DNA of 14,325 nt from JBCDKH01 sp964388485 (GTDB lineage Bacteria; Planctomycetota; Phycisphaerae; Tepidisphaerales; Tepidisphaeraceae): contig CAYMAS010000066.1 of assembly GCA_964388485.1 (NCBI GenBank), positions 1 to 14,325 of the forward strand, in the 5' to 3' direction. Positions 1 through 7,664 of the stretch are shown here, one piece after another. The number at the start of each line of letters is the position of its first letter. Positions within the stretch are counted from its first letter, which is position 1. Under the pieces are notes generated by a model. That model searched no databases. It saw only the letters and a list, made by a program, of their open reading frames with translations, and was not told the origin of the DNA. A program made the translations under genes and the position numbers.

Positions 1-61
1 TCGGATCGCGCTACCCGTCCACGCGCCGAACATCGGCAGGGTCCGGACAGAGCACCCCCGA

Positions 62-208
62 CCGGCTCTGTCTCGACCCTCGTCTGAGCCACCTGCCGAC
101 GTAGGGTCAGGAAGTAGATGAAGGCTAGTTCCTCGTAGAAACGGCGGCTTCCGACGTGACGACCCACCCGCCTTCGACCCGCCGATCAGAGGGTCGAGAC
201 AGAGCCGG
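62..208. repeat. 20-bp perfect inverted repeat enclosing 107 bp
   Basis: Bases 62-81 (ccggctctgtctcgaccctc) are the exact reverse complement of 189-208. Shorter nested pairings lie inside: gggtc at 104-108 with gaccc at 161-165, and aggaa at 109-113 with ttcct at 129-133. A third, diverged copy of the arm lies at 373-388 and matches 63-78 at 14 of 16 bases. Two arms facing each other around a short insert, with a further stray copy, is how REP/REPIN-type or MITE-like repeats look. A structured RNA is an alternative. Only a genome-wide copy count can decide between these. Confidence 0.7.
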
Positions 209-307
209 ACATCATTAATTAACCTGACCGGATCCCGCTCGTGCTGATAACCTCAGGCCATTCCCCGAGCTATCAGAGCTAGCAAGGGCGGGATGATTTT
301 CCTGGGG

Positions 308-344
308 CAGAAGAGGGGACATCGTTAGTCGACCGACTCTTCTG
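308..344. repeat. 8-bp stem-loop in gene-free region
   Basis: The arms cagaagag (308-315) and ctcttctg (337-344) are perfect complements around a 21-nt loop. There is no T-run on either side to mark it as an intrinsic terminator. It may be part of the same repeat-bearing module as 62-208, or chance. Confidence 0.35.
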
Positions 345-609
345 TCGCGGGATCAGATGAAACAACCGTGGTCGGCTCTGTTTCGGCCGTGCCTCGCGAG
401 AGATCATCGGCGGCAGACCAGGGGGCATCGATCGCGGATCCCCTCCTGCCATGCACGGTGGCCTTTGAAGCACAAGGATCTCTTGCTCCATCGAGACTTA
501 CGGACCCACGCGATCTTGGACGCGTTTATGTCGGCGGCAGGCAAGGTCCGACGGAAGGGTGGAAGTTAATCGAGTGCGGGTCGGAGCGAGCGGCCCCACG
601 AAACAGCGG

Positions 610-630
610 GCGTCCCAGAGCTGGGAAACG
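610..630 (-). terminator. Possible terminator hairpin after tRNA-Arg
   Basis: On the minus strand, about 70 nt past the 3' end of tRNA-Arg, tcccag and ctggga form a tight stem (613-626). It extends by gcg/cgc across a 2-nt bulge. A short T-containing stretch (gctgttt) follows, but not a strong U-tract. It could end the iron-transporter/tRNA-Arg transcript. The evidence is structural only. Confidence 0.3.
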
Positions 631-699
631 CAGGGCGGCTCCAGCGGCAGAGCATCGAGAAGTAGCTGCAGCCGCGGTTGGCTGGCGCTTCGCAGGATA

Positions 700-773
<74 letters not shown>

Positions 774-784
774 AATACCGAATG

Positions 785-1615
785 CTATGCCCCCTTGATG
801 TCGCAGTGGTCGCCATCGGTGCAGAGGCGGACAATTGTGCCGCCGAAGCGATCCTGGTGGCAGACGCAGACGTCGCTTGGATGGCCGGTGAGGTCGAGGT
901 GGCCGTCACGCATGACGCTGACACTGTCGGCGGAAACGAGGGCTTCGCGTGGGTCGTGCGTGACGAGAAGGACGGCAACGCCTTCATCCTTGAGCAGGGT
1001 TAGCGTTTCATCGCGAAGGCGGTCGCGGAGTGATAGATCCAGACCACTGAAGGGTTCGTCGAGGAGCATCACCTTGGGGCGGCGGCCCAAGGCTCGGGCG
1101 AGGGCGACGCGTTGTTGTTGGCCGCCGCTGAGCGTGTGGGGCATCGCCTTTTCCCGGCCGGTCATGCCGACGCGGCTGATGAGCCGGTCGGCCTCGCGCT
1201 TGTTGTCGCGACGCGAGCCGCGCATGCCGAAGGTGACGTTGCGGCGGACGTCGAGATGCGGAAACAACGCGGAATCCTGAAAAACCAGGCCGACCGGCCG
1301 ACGCTCGGGCGTGACGTGGACGGCTTCGGCGGGCGAATCGACCGTGGAGCCAGCGATCGTGACGGTGCCGCCGCGAGGGCGTTCGAGGCCGGCGATGATG
1401 CGGAGCAACGTTGTCTTGCCGCAGCCGCTGTCGCCGAGCAGGCAATGGACTCGGCCCGGCCGGAGTTCGAGCGAGACGCGGTCGAGCACCCTCGTTTTGC
1501 CGAAGCGGTGAGAGACCTGATCGACCCGCACGACAGGCTCGGCCTCAGCCTGCTCGACGCCGTTGAGGCGGAGCGGAACGAGCTTCATGCGATCTGGAGC
1601 GGCGGCAACGGTCAT
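785..1615 (-). CDS. fbpC: Ferric-iron ABC transporter, ATP-binding protein (FbpC-like)
   Basis: This 276-aa cytoplasmic ATPase would power the adjacent permease. It has Walker A GDSGCGKTT (61-69), Q-loop Gln113, signature LSGGQQQ (162-168), Walker B VMLLDE (182-187) and switch His220. The ATG at 1613-1615 overlaps the permease stop codon (ATGA), which indicates translational coupling and supports this start; Met10 is an alternative. The protein ends soon after the nucleotide-binding fold and lacks the roughly 70-100 residue TOBE/regulatory extension of typical FbpC or PotA proteins. Instead it has a short tail with Cys250, Cys252, His253, Cys265, His270 and Cys271, which could bind metal. The iron assignment rests mainly on the binding-protein gene upstream. 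Confidence 0.9.
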   Translation of the reverse strand: MTVAAAPDRMKLVPLRLNGVEQAEAEPVVRVDQVSHRFGKTRVLDRVSLELRPGRVHCLLGDSGCGKTTLLRIIAGLERPRGGTVTIAGSTVDSPAEAVHVTPERRPVGLVFQDSALFPHLDVRRNVTFGMRGSRRDNKREADRLISRVGMTGREKAMPHTLSGGQQQRVALARALGRRPKVMLLDEPFSGLDLSLRDRLRDETLTLLKDEGVAVLLVTHDPREALVSADSVSVMRDGHLDLTGHPSDVCVCHQDRFGGTIVRLCTDGDHCDIKGA

Positions 1616-3297
1616 TCGTCGTCAGGCAAAACAGTCATGTCGGGCGTCGCAACTTCAGGCTTGCGACGCGGGTCGAGGAGTGTAGACAAAACGATCACGG
1701 GCAACAGGCCAACGCCGATGATGGCGAGCGCACCGAAAGATGCCTCTTCGAGTCGCTCGTCACTGGCAAGTTGATAGACGCGGACAGCGAGCGTTTCAAA
1801 GTTTGCCGGTCGCAGCATGAGTGTCGCCGGCAACTCCTTCGTGACGTCGACGAAAACAAGCAGCGTCGCGGCAATCAGCGAGCTCTTGAGCAACGGCACG
1901 TGGACGCGAATCAGCAGGCGGCTCCCGCGCGCGCCGAGCGAGCGGGCCGCATCGTCGACGGTCTGTCGCACGCGGAGAAAGCCGCTCTCGACCATGCCGA
2001 GCGCGACGCCGAGGAAGCGGGTCTGGTAGCCGAGCAGGACGGCGAGCACGCTGCCGGTGAAGACGAGGCCGACGGTGGTGTCGAACAGGCCGCGGGTTAC
2101 GTCGTTGATGCGATGGTCGAGCCAACCCAGCGGCACGAGCAGGCCCAGCGCGATGACGGTGCCGGGGACGGCGTAGCCTAGAGCGGCGAATCTTCCGGAA
2201 AGCCGGACGATCTTGCCTTTCGAAATACGTCTGCCGAAGGCAACGAGCAGGGCGAGCACCGCCGCGACGAGTCCGGAGACGGAGGCGAGCCACAACGTGT
2301 TGAAGCCGTATCTAGTGACGACCTCCGCGGCCCGGCTGTCGCCTTGGGTGAGGGCCATGTGCGTGAAGATCAGGGCCGGTCCGACGAAGCCGAAGGCGAC
2401 CGGCAGGCCACAGACGAGGAGCGCGGCGACGGTGCCGATGAGGCCGAGCGTCGTGCGGCGGTAGAACCGACCGGCGCGAGTGACGTTGTGAAAGCGTCGT
2501 CGTTGACGCGCCAGCAAGTCGAGCATGAGCAGGACTGCCACGGCACTGAGCAGCAGGGCAGAGAGTTGTGCCGCGGCGACGGGCGACTCAAGACTTCGCC
2601 ACGCTCGGTAGATACCGGTCGCGAACGTGTCAACGGCGCAGTAGTCGGCGGCTCCGAAGTCGGCGAGCGTTTCCATCAGGACGAGCGCCGATCCGGCGAC
2701 AACGGCCGGCCGCACCAGCGGCAGGGCGACTTTGAAGAAGCACCACCACGGCCCGCGGCCGAGCGTTCGGCCGACCTCCATCGCGGCTCCGGCGTGTTCG
2801 GCGAAGGCGGTGCGGGCGGCGAGGTAAACGTACGGGTAGAGCGACAGGCCGATGATGATCGCCGCGCCACCGATGGTGCGGACGTCGGGAAACCAGTAGT
2901 CGCGTCGGCCCCAGTTGAGGGTCTGGCGGAGCCACGTCTGAACCGGGCCGCTGAATTGCAGCAGATCGGTGTACGCGTAGGCCGACAGATATGCGGGAAC
3001 GGCCAGAGGCAGCAGCAGCATCCACCGCAGGACGCCGCGGCCGAAGAAATCGCACGTTTCGATCAGCCACGCCGACGCGGTGCCGGCGACGACGGCGAGC
3101 GTCAGGACACCCGCGGCGAGCCAGAGCGTGTTCGAGACATAGTCGCCCAAGCGGGTTTCAGCGAGGTGTTGCCACTCGCCGTCGCTCGATTGGAAGACGC
3201 TGGCGAGCACCGTTACCAGCGGCAGGGCGACGACGAGGCTGATGGTGATGCAGACGATGCCCCAGGTGCCGATGCTCTTGAGCGGGCGAAGAGGCAT
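1612..3297 (-). CDS. fbpB: Ferric-iron ABC transporter, fused permease (FbpB-like)
   Basis: This 561-aa inner-membrane protein carries two binding-protein-dependent permease units in one chain, as in FbpB and SfuB. About twelve hydrophobic segments are visible, beginning at residues 12-34. Each half has the cytoplasmic EAA-type loop that docks on the ATPase: the first around 172-195 (EVGRTLG...ALPLVRPA), the second around 447-470 (VDDAARSLGA...VPLL). The second is followed by a DVTKELPATLMLRP stretch typical of iron permeases. The ATG at 3295-3297 has no clear Shine-Dalgarno sequence. The stop overlaps the ATPase start by four bases. It lies 97 nt behind the binding-protein gene, separated by a REP-like inverted repeat. 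Confidence 0.92.
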   Translation of the reverse strand: MPLRPLKSIGTWGIVCITISLVVALPLVTVLASVFQSSDGEWQHLAETRLGDYVSNTLWLAAGVLTLAVVAGTASAWLIETCDFFGRGVLRWMLLLPLAVPAYLSAYAYTDLLQFSGPVQTWLRQTLNWGRRDYWFPDVRTIGGAAIIIGLSLYPYVYLAARTAFAEHAGAAMEVGRTLGRGPWWCFFKVALPLVRPAVVAGSALVLMETLADFGAADYCAVDTFATGIYRAWRSLESPVAAAQLSALLLSAVAVLLMLDLLARQRRRFHNVTRAGRFYRRTTLGLIGTVAALLVCGLPVAFGFVGPALIFTHMALTQGDSRAAEVVTRYGFNTLWLASVSGLVAAVLALLVAFGRRISKGKIVRLSGRFAALGYAVPGTVIALGLLVPLGWLDHRINDVTRGLFDTTVGLVFTGSVLAVLLGYQTRFLGVALGMVESGFLRVRQTVDDAARSLGARGSRLLIRVHVPLLKSSLIAATLLVFVDVTKELPATLMLRPANFETLAVRVYQLASDERLEEASFGALAIIGVGLLPVIVLSTLLDPRRKPEVATPDMTVLPDDE

Positions 3298-3320
3298 GAG
3301 GGTGGAGCAACAGGGGTACC

Positions 3321-3388
3321 CGTAGGATGAGCTTCAGCCCATCGTGTGAGTGCTGACTTCCGGATGGTGGGCTAAAGCCCACCCTACG
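3321..3388. repeat. REP-like inverted repeat inside the iron operon
   Basis: Two arms face each other: 3321-3343 and the reverse complement of 3366-3388 agree at 19 of 23 positions. The right arm is itself nearly palindromic (ggtgggct at 3366-3373, agcccacc at 3376-3383). In the minus-strand transcript three of the four differences become G-U pairs, so a long hairpin forms better in the operon mRNA than in its complement. It begins six bases after the binding-protein stop codon. The motif resembles a dispersed gtagggtgggctttagccc-type repeat that I recall from environmental genomes including Planctomycetes, not checked here. A role in partial termination or in protecting the upstream mRNA is inference. 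Confidence 0.75.
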
Positions 3389-3394
3389 AATCAC

Positions 3395-4411
3395 TCAGCG
3401 CCAGCGGACGCGGTCCATGAGGCGGACGGCGTCGCGATTGAGTTCGCCGAGCTTGGCAGCGTTGAGGGTGTCGGCTTTGAACTCGCCAAAGCTCCTGAGC
3501 ACCTCGGGCAGCTCCAGCGACGGGTCGTCGATGACCGGGTACTCGTAGTTGGCTAAGGCCCACAGCTCCTGGGCTTCGGGCGTCGTGAGGAACTCGAGGA
3601 ACTTGACAGCGTTTTCGCGATTCGGAGCGTTCTTGAGGATGCCGGCACCGCTGATGTTGACGTGTACGCCGCGGCCGTCCTGGTCGGGCCAGACGAGGCG
3701 GAGCTTGCTGGCGGCTTCACGATCCGCATCATCGTCGCCGGCGAGCATGCGCGCGAAGTAGTAGTGGTTGACGAGCGCGACTTCGCCCTCGCCCGCGGCG
3801 ACGGCTCGAATCTGATCACGGTCGCCGCCTTGGGGTTTGCGGGCCATGTTATCGACGACGCCCTCAGCCCACGCTTCGACGTCGGCTTCGTCGTAGCTGG
3901 CGAGGAACGAAGCGACGAGGCTCTGGTTGTAGATGTTGCTCGACGACCGCACCAGCAGGCCACCGTCGATGGTGTCGCTGGCGAGGTCGGCGTAGGTGGT
4001 CGCGTGGTCGGCGGGCACGTCCTTCGACAGCAGGATGACGCGAGCCCGCTGGCTGATGCCGAACCAGAGGCCGTCGGGGTGCCGAAGATTGGCAGGGATG
4101 CGGGCTTCGAGCACGGCGCTGTTCGTCTCGCTCAACAGGTCTGCTTCGACCGCCTTGTGCAGCCGACCCGCGTCGACAGCGACGAAGACGTCGGCTTCGC
4201 TGAGGTCGCCCTCGTTCTGCAGTCGCGTCAGCAGGGCGTCGGTGTCGCCTTCGATGAGGTTGATCTTGATGCCAGTTTGTTCCTCGAAGAGCTGGTAAAG
4301 CGCCTCGTCCGAGTCGTAGTGCCGCGACGAGTAGAGGTTGAGCTCGTTCGCCAGCAGCGGCGAGGCGAGCAGCGAGACACCGAGCGTCAGGAGCTGGAGA
4401 AAGCGTCGCAT
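3395..4411 (-). CDS. fbpA: Periplasmic Fe(III)-binding protein (FutA/FbpA-like)
   Basis: This 338-aa substrate-binding protein would capture ferric iron in the periplasm for the permease. The ATG at 4409-4411 puts a signal peptide at the very start (MRRFLQLLTLGVSLLASPLLA, probable cleavage near residue 21); an upstream TTG at 4433-4435 would add eight residues ahead of that n-region and is less likely. The mature protein opens with LNLYSSRHYDSDEALY, and residues 191-218 read RKPQGGDRDQIRAVAAGEGE followed by VALVNHYY, both hallmark stretches of the FutA/FbpA family. Tyr32, Tyr161, Tyr217 and Tyr218 are the likely iron ligands by family analogy. No lipobox cysteine is present. It is the first gene of the iron operon, with a hairpin-forming repeat right behind it. 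Confidence 0.93.
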   Translation of the reverse strand: MRRFLQLLTLGVSLLASPLLANELNLYSSRHYDSDEALYQLFEEQTGIKINLIEGDTDALLTRLQNEGDLSEADVFVAVDAGRLHKAVEADLLSETNSAVLEARIPANLRHPDGLWFGISQRARVILLSKDVPADHATTYADLASDTIDGGLLVRSSSNIYNQSLVASFLASYDEADVEAWAEGVVDNMARKPQGGDRDQIRAVAAGEGEVALVNHYYFARMLAGDDDADREAASKLRLVWPDQDGRGVHVNISGAGILKNAPNRENAVKFLEFLTTPEAQELWALANYEYPVIDDPSLELPEVLRSFGEFKADTLNAAKLGELNRDAVRLMDRVRWR

Positions 4412-4443
4412 GAGAGCGCACTGTAGCAGGTTCAACGCTAGTT

Positions 4444-4454
4444 GATTCCGAATC
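4444..4454. promoter_or_regulatory. Small palindrome upstream of the iron-binding protein gene
   Basis: GATTC and GAATC flank a single central C, in the 67-nt gap between the antiporter stop and the iron-binding protein start, about 33-43 nt before that start. A metal-dependent repressor site would be expected here, but this does not match the Fur consensus of GATAAT repeats nor the DtxR/IdeR consensus. It is recorded only as a possible operator; an 11-bp palindrome can occur by chance. Confidence 0.2.
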
Positions 4455-4478
4455 TCAAGATGACTCTTCCTCTCGCGT

Positions 4479-5978
4479 TCAGTCCTCGGGATTCCCGAAG
4501 ATCAGCTCCATGAACGCGCGGTCTTCCGGGCGGAAGAAGACGTAGACGTGGTCGTCGACCTGCAGCGTCGTGTTTCCGCGGGCTGGGACGAGGTCGTCGT
4601 TGCGGACAACCAGCAGCACCGATGCGTCCGACGGAAACTCCAGTTCCGACAGCTTCGCCCCCGCGACGGCGACGGCGGGGGAGACGTGGAACGACTCGAT
4701 CTCGCCGTCAAGCTGCCGTCTCGCGTTGATCTCCAGGACCGCCGACGGTGTCGGCTTGTTCGGCTTCTCCAGCCCGAGCCGACGCGTGACGAAACGAATG
4801 GTCGAGCCGGGCACCAGGCTGCTGACGACGACCACGAAGAAGACGAGGTTGAACAGCCGATCCGCTCCCTGCACCTCCGCCAGCACTGGAAACGTTGCCA
4901 GGATGATTGGCACCGCCCCTCGCAAGCCGGTCCAGCCGACGTAGAGCGTGTGCTTGAGCGAATACCCCAGCGGCAACAGACACGCCATCACCGACAGCGG
5001 CCTGGCGATGAAGGCCAGCACCAGCCCGACGCCGAGCCCGACCCACGCGACGTCGCCGAGTTCCGAAGGCACGATCAGGAGCCCAAGCATGAGGAAAACG
5101 CCCACCTGCGCCAGCCACGCGTAGGCGTCGTGCGTCCGCTTGAGCCCGTTGCGATAAGCAAGCGGGCCGTTGCCCAGGACGAGGGCGGTGGCGAAGACGC
5201 TGAGGAATCCGCTGCCTTGCAACAGGGTCGCCATGCCGAACGAGATGAGGGCCGCCGCAGTGGTCAGCACCGGGTAGAGGCCGACCGCACCGATCGGTGC
5301 CCGGCTCAAGGCAAAGCGGCACCCGTAGCCCAAGCCGACGCCGACCGCCGCACCGACGACGAGTTGCATCGGCACCAGATACAGCAGCCACCACCCGACA
5401 CCGTCGTCAGCCTGAATCGCCGCGATGACCGCGGTGGTCAGCAGAACCGCCATCGGATCGTTGACGCACGACTCAACCTCAATTGTCGAGCCCAATCGTC
5501 GCTCCAGCTGCACACCGCCGCCCCGCAGCACGGAGAAGACTGCCGCGGCGTCGGTCGAGCTCACGACCGCGCCCAGCAACAACGCCTCCGGCCAGCCGAG
5601 GCCGAAGAGCCTGCCGCACAACGCCACCACGCCCGCCGTCATCAGCACGCCGACAGTCGCCAGCAGTCCCGCCGGCACCAGCACCTGCCGCACCGCCGTT
5701 GCTGACGTGTTAAGCCCGCCGTCGAAGAGAATCAGGACGAGCGCGACCGTGCCGACCCGCATCGCCACCGAATAGTCGTCGAACGCAATGCCGCCCAACG
5801 CCTCGCTGCCACCGAGCATGCCCAGGAGAAGAAACAGCAACACGACCGGCACACCGAGCCGGTCCACCGCCCGGCTGAACAGCACGCTGATCGCCACCAG
5901 GACGCCCAACACCGCCAACAACAACGCCGTTGTCGTCGGCTCGGTCAGACCCAGCGGCAGGAAGAGCGCGGGCACCAC
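4479..5978 (-). CDS. CPA1 cation/proton antiporter with RCK_C (TrkA-C) domain, NhaP2-like
   Basis: This 499-aa inner-membrane antiporter probably exchanges K+ or Na+ for protons. Residues 15-400 are almost wholly hydrophobic, with 12-13 likely helices. The family core is visible as LFDGGLNT (84-91), STDAAAVFS (141-149) and ESCVNDPMA (169-177), whose Asn173-Asp174 pair is the ion-binding ND motif of electroneutral CPA1 exchangers. After the membrane domain, residues about 415-495 form a cytosolic RCK_C/TrkA_C-like ligand-binding domain, the arrangement of K+/H+ antiporter NhaP2/CvrA, though the further C-terminal domain of E. coli NhaP2 is absent. The start is GTG at 5976-5978, directly inside a small hairpin; an in-frame TAG limits upstream extension. 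It lies 61 nt after the sulfatase and 67 nt before the iron operon. Confidence 0.88.
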   Translation of the reverse strand: MVPALFLPLGLTEPTTTALLLAVLGVLVAISVLFSRAVDRLGVPVVLLFLLLGMLGGSEALGGIAFDDYSVAMRVGTVALVLILFDGGLNTSATAVRQVLVPAGLLATVGVLMTAGVVALCGRLFGLGWPEALLLGAVVSSTDAAAVFSVLRGGGVQLERRLGSTIEVESCVNDPMAVLLTTAVIAAIQADDGVGWWLLYLVPMQLVVGAAVGVGLGYGCRFALSRAPIGAVGLYPVLTTAAALISFGMATLLQGSGFLSVFATALVLGNGPLAYRNGLKRTHDAYAWLAQVGVFLMLGLLIVPSELGDVAWVGLGVGLVLAFIARPLSVMACLLPLGYSLKHTLYVGWTGLRGAVPIILATFPVLAEVQGADRLFNLVFFVVVVSSLVPGSTIRFVTRRLGLEKPNKPTPSAVLEINARRQLDGEIESFHVSPAVAVAGAKLSELEFPSDASVLLVVRNDDLVPARGNTTLQVDDHVYVFFRPEDRAFMELIFGNPED

Positions 5979-5985
5979 GGTGCCC
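5970..5985 (-). promoter_or_regulatory. Start-codon hairpin of the antiporter gene
   Basis: In the mRNA, GGGCAC and GTGCCC form a 6-bp stem around a 4-nt loop CGTG, so the GTG start codon occupies the loop. A G-run just upstream would be the only candidate ribosome-binding sequence and is partly paired. The stem is short, so its effect is uncertain. Confidence 0.3.
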
Positions 5986-6039
5986 CCAGCCTAAGCCGCT
6001 ACCCGACCCGTCGCTGACGAGGTGAAACGGGAGCAGAGA

Positions 6040-7599
6040 TCACGCTCCACTAACCCGTGATTGGGGCGACGGCTCGCGGTCGAGTTCAGCCTGCATGAAC
6101 TGCTCGAGCAGGCGCCCGCGGAGGGCGACGTCGATGTGGTAGAGGTTCACGAGCTCCTGCGGGTCGTTGTGAAGATCGAACAGCTCGCCCCAGTCGATGC
6201 GGCCTCGCCAGAGCGTCAGCTTGTGCGTCTTTGTCACCATCGTCCGCAAGTGCACTGCGTCGGCATTGTGGTGGTTCTCGACGATGACCGCCTCGCGACC
6301 GCCTGTCGGGTCGAGCGGCCGGCCTTGCATCCAGAGCGGCACCGCGTCCGTCGCCAGCGCTGCGAATGTTGCCGGCAGGTCGACCAGCGTCTGCGGCACG
6401 ACGTTCGTCTCGCCCTTCGGCACGCCCGGCCCGGCGGCGATAAGCGGCACGCGGATGACGTCCTCGTAGTGGTATGGCCCCTTGGCGAGAAGTCCGTGCT
6501 GGCCGAGGAAGTGACCGTGGTCGGTCGTGAAAACGATAAACGTCTTGTCGATCTGGCTCGTCGATTCGAGCAGATCGAGGGTCGTGCCAATCTGCTGGTC
6601 CATGAAGCTGATCATGCCGCAGTAGCAGGCGGCGATCCGGCGGAGCTTGTCGCGGCCGATGTCGGGATGCAGGTGAACGCCGTGGCTGCCGTGGCCGTCG
6701 GCGTTGTAGGGCTTAGGGTCGATCGACGCGTCGCGCGTGAGCTGGTGCGGCTCGTTCATGTCGTCGAACTCGCCGGGAACGAACTCACCGATGAGCCAGT
6801 CCATGTCCGCCGGGTCGTACATCGACGCCCACGGCTCCGGCACGGCGTACGGCGGGTGAGGATCGTGATAGCTGCTCCAGCAGAACCATGGCGTGTCGCC
6901 CGCATGGCGGATGAAGGCGTTCGTCCGCTGCGCCGTCCACGTCGTGTAGTGCAAGTCCGCCGGCAGCTGCCACGTCATGTCGGACCGTCCGCCCGGTCCC
7001 CAGTCGTCGGCCACGGGCGGTGCTTTGGAGCCGTCAGTTGGCGTCACGCGGACGCCATCGTTGCCGAGGTGGAAGTAATCCCGCCAGTTCGTGACGCCTT
7101 GTTCTTCGAGCCAGATGCCGTAGTGCTGACCAGCGTGGCCCTCGTCGGTGTGGTTGCGGGTCAACTCGACGTGGTCGAAGCCGTACCACGGCATGTGTTG
7201 GTCGTTGAAGGTCCGCCAGAAGTCGAGGTCGCGGAGCGTCGGGTAGGCTTCAACGCTCCGGCACTCGGGCGTCGACTCCAGCGGCTGGAAGTGGGCTTTG
7301 CCGACGAGTCCGGTCCGGTAGCCGGCATCGCGGAGCAGGTCGGTGAGACGCGGGACCGACTCGTCGAGCTTCGTGCCGAGGGTGTAGGCCCCGTGGGTGC
7401 TGGGCCACATGCCGGTCAGCAGCGAGGCCCGCGTCGGCGTGCAGGTCGGGTTCGGGCAGTAGGCCCGGTCGAAGCGGACGCCCCGTTTCGCGAGGCGATC
7501 GAGGTTCGGCGTCTGGATCTGCGGGCTGACGCTGCCGAGGGTGAGATAATGCTGCTGGTCGCTCGTGATCAGCAGAAGATTCGGCCGGGTCATCGCCAT
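6040..7599 (-). CDS. Sulfatase (formylglycine-dependent, cytosolic type)
   Basis: This 519-aa alkaline-phosphatase-superfamily hydrolase would cleave sulfate esters. Cys53 in CTPTRASLLTG is the residue converted to formylglycine (C-x-P-x-R motif). Metal-site residues include Asp14 in LLITSDQQ and Asp360-His361 in FTTDHGHFLGQHG. Further catalytic-site hallmarks are GKAHF (100-104), YHDPHPPY (244-251) and AKGPYHYED (372-380). Start MAMTRPN gives the usual N-terminus beginning immediately with the first strand, so no signal peptide is present, unlike many planctomycete sulfatases; this argues for a cytosolic substrate. The DQQ rather than DDQ start resembles choline-sulfatase and phosphonate monoester hydrolase branches. 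The substrate cannot be read from sequence. Met3 (7591-7593) is an alternative start. No sulfatase-maturing enzyme is in the window. Confidence 0.92.
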   Translation of the reverse strand: MAMTRPNLLLITSDQQHYLTLGSVSPQIQTPNLDRLAKRGVRFDRAYCPNPTCTPTRASLLTGMWPSTHGAYTLGTKLDESVPRLTDLLRDAGYRTGLVGKAHFQPLESTPECRSVEAYPTLRDLDFWRTFNDQHMPWYGFDHVELTRNHTDEGHAGQHYGIWLEEQGVTNWRDYFHLGNDGVRVTPTDGSKAPPVADDWGPGGRSDMTWQLPADLHYTTWTAQRTNAFIRHAGDTPWFCWSSYHDPHPPYAVPEPWASMYDPADMDWLIGEFVPGEFDDMNEPHQLTRDASIDPKPYNADGHGSHGVHLHPDIGRDKLRRIAACYCGMISFMDQQIGTTLDLLESTSQIDKTFIVFTTDHGHFLGQHGLLAKGPYHYEDVIRVPLIAAGPGVPKGETNVVPQTLVDLPATFAALATDAVPLWMQGRPLDPTGGREAVIVENHHNADAVHLRTMVTKTHKLTLWRGRIDWGELFDLHNDPQELVNLYHIDVALRGRLLEQFMQAELDREPSPQSRVSGA

Positions 7600-7664
7600 G
7601 CCTGAACGCTACAGCACGCGCCCAACGAAAGCCGCGTTCTGAAAAGCTACGCCTTGAGAGAAAG

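Larger units (their letters stand above)
1..699. other. Gene-free region downstream of tRNA-Arg
   Basis: I find no convincing protein gene here. The open frames that cross it continue through the tRNA and into the antisense of the ATPase gene, and show no recognisable domain. The region does contain a 20-bp inverted repeat (62-81 with 189-208), a diverged third copy (373-388), a hairpin with an 8-bp stem (308-315 with 337-344, 21-nt loop) and a terminator-like hairpin at 610-630. A short AT-rich patch lies at about 211-222. It may be plain intergenic sequence or the remains of a small non-autonomous element. Confidence 0.6.

Noticed and set aside
3321..3388. CRISPR-like repeat
   Set aside because: There are only two arms, facing each other rather than direct, with no regular spacers and no cas genes.
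6061..7605. Long open frame of 514 codons on the plus strand, antisense to the sulfatase
   Set aside because: It mirrors the codon structure of a high-GC gene, has a low-complexity Arg/Val-rich composition and no domain, while the minus strand has a clear catalytic protein.
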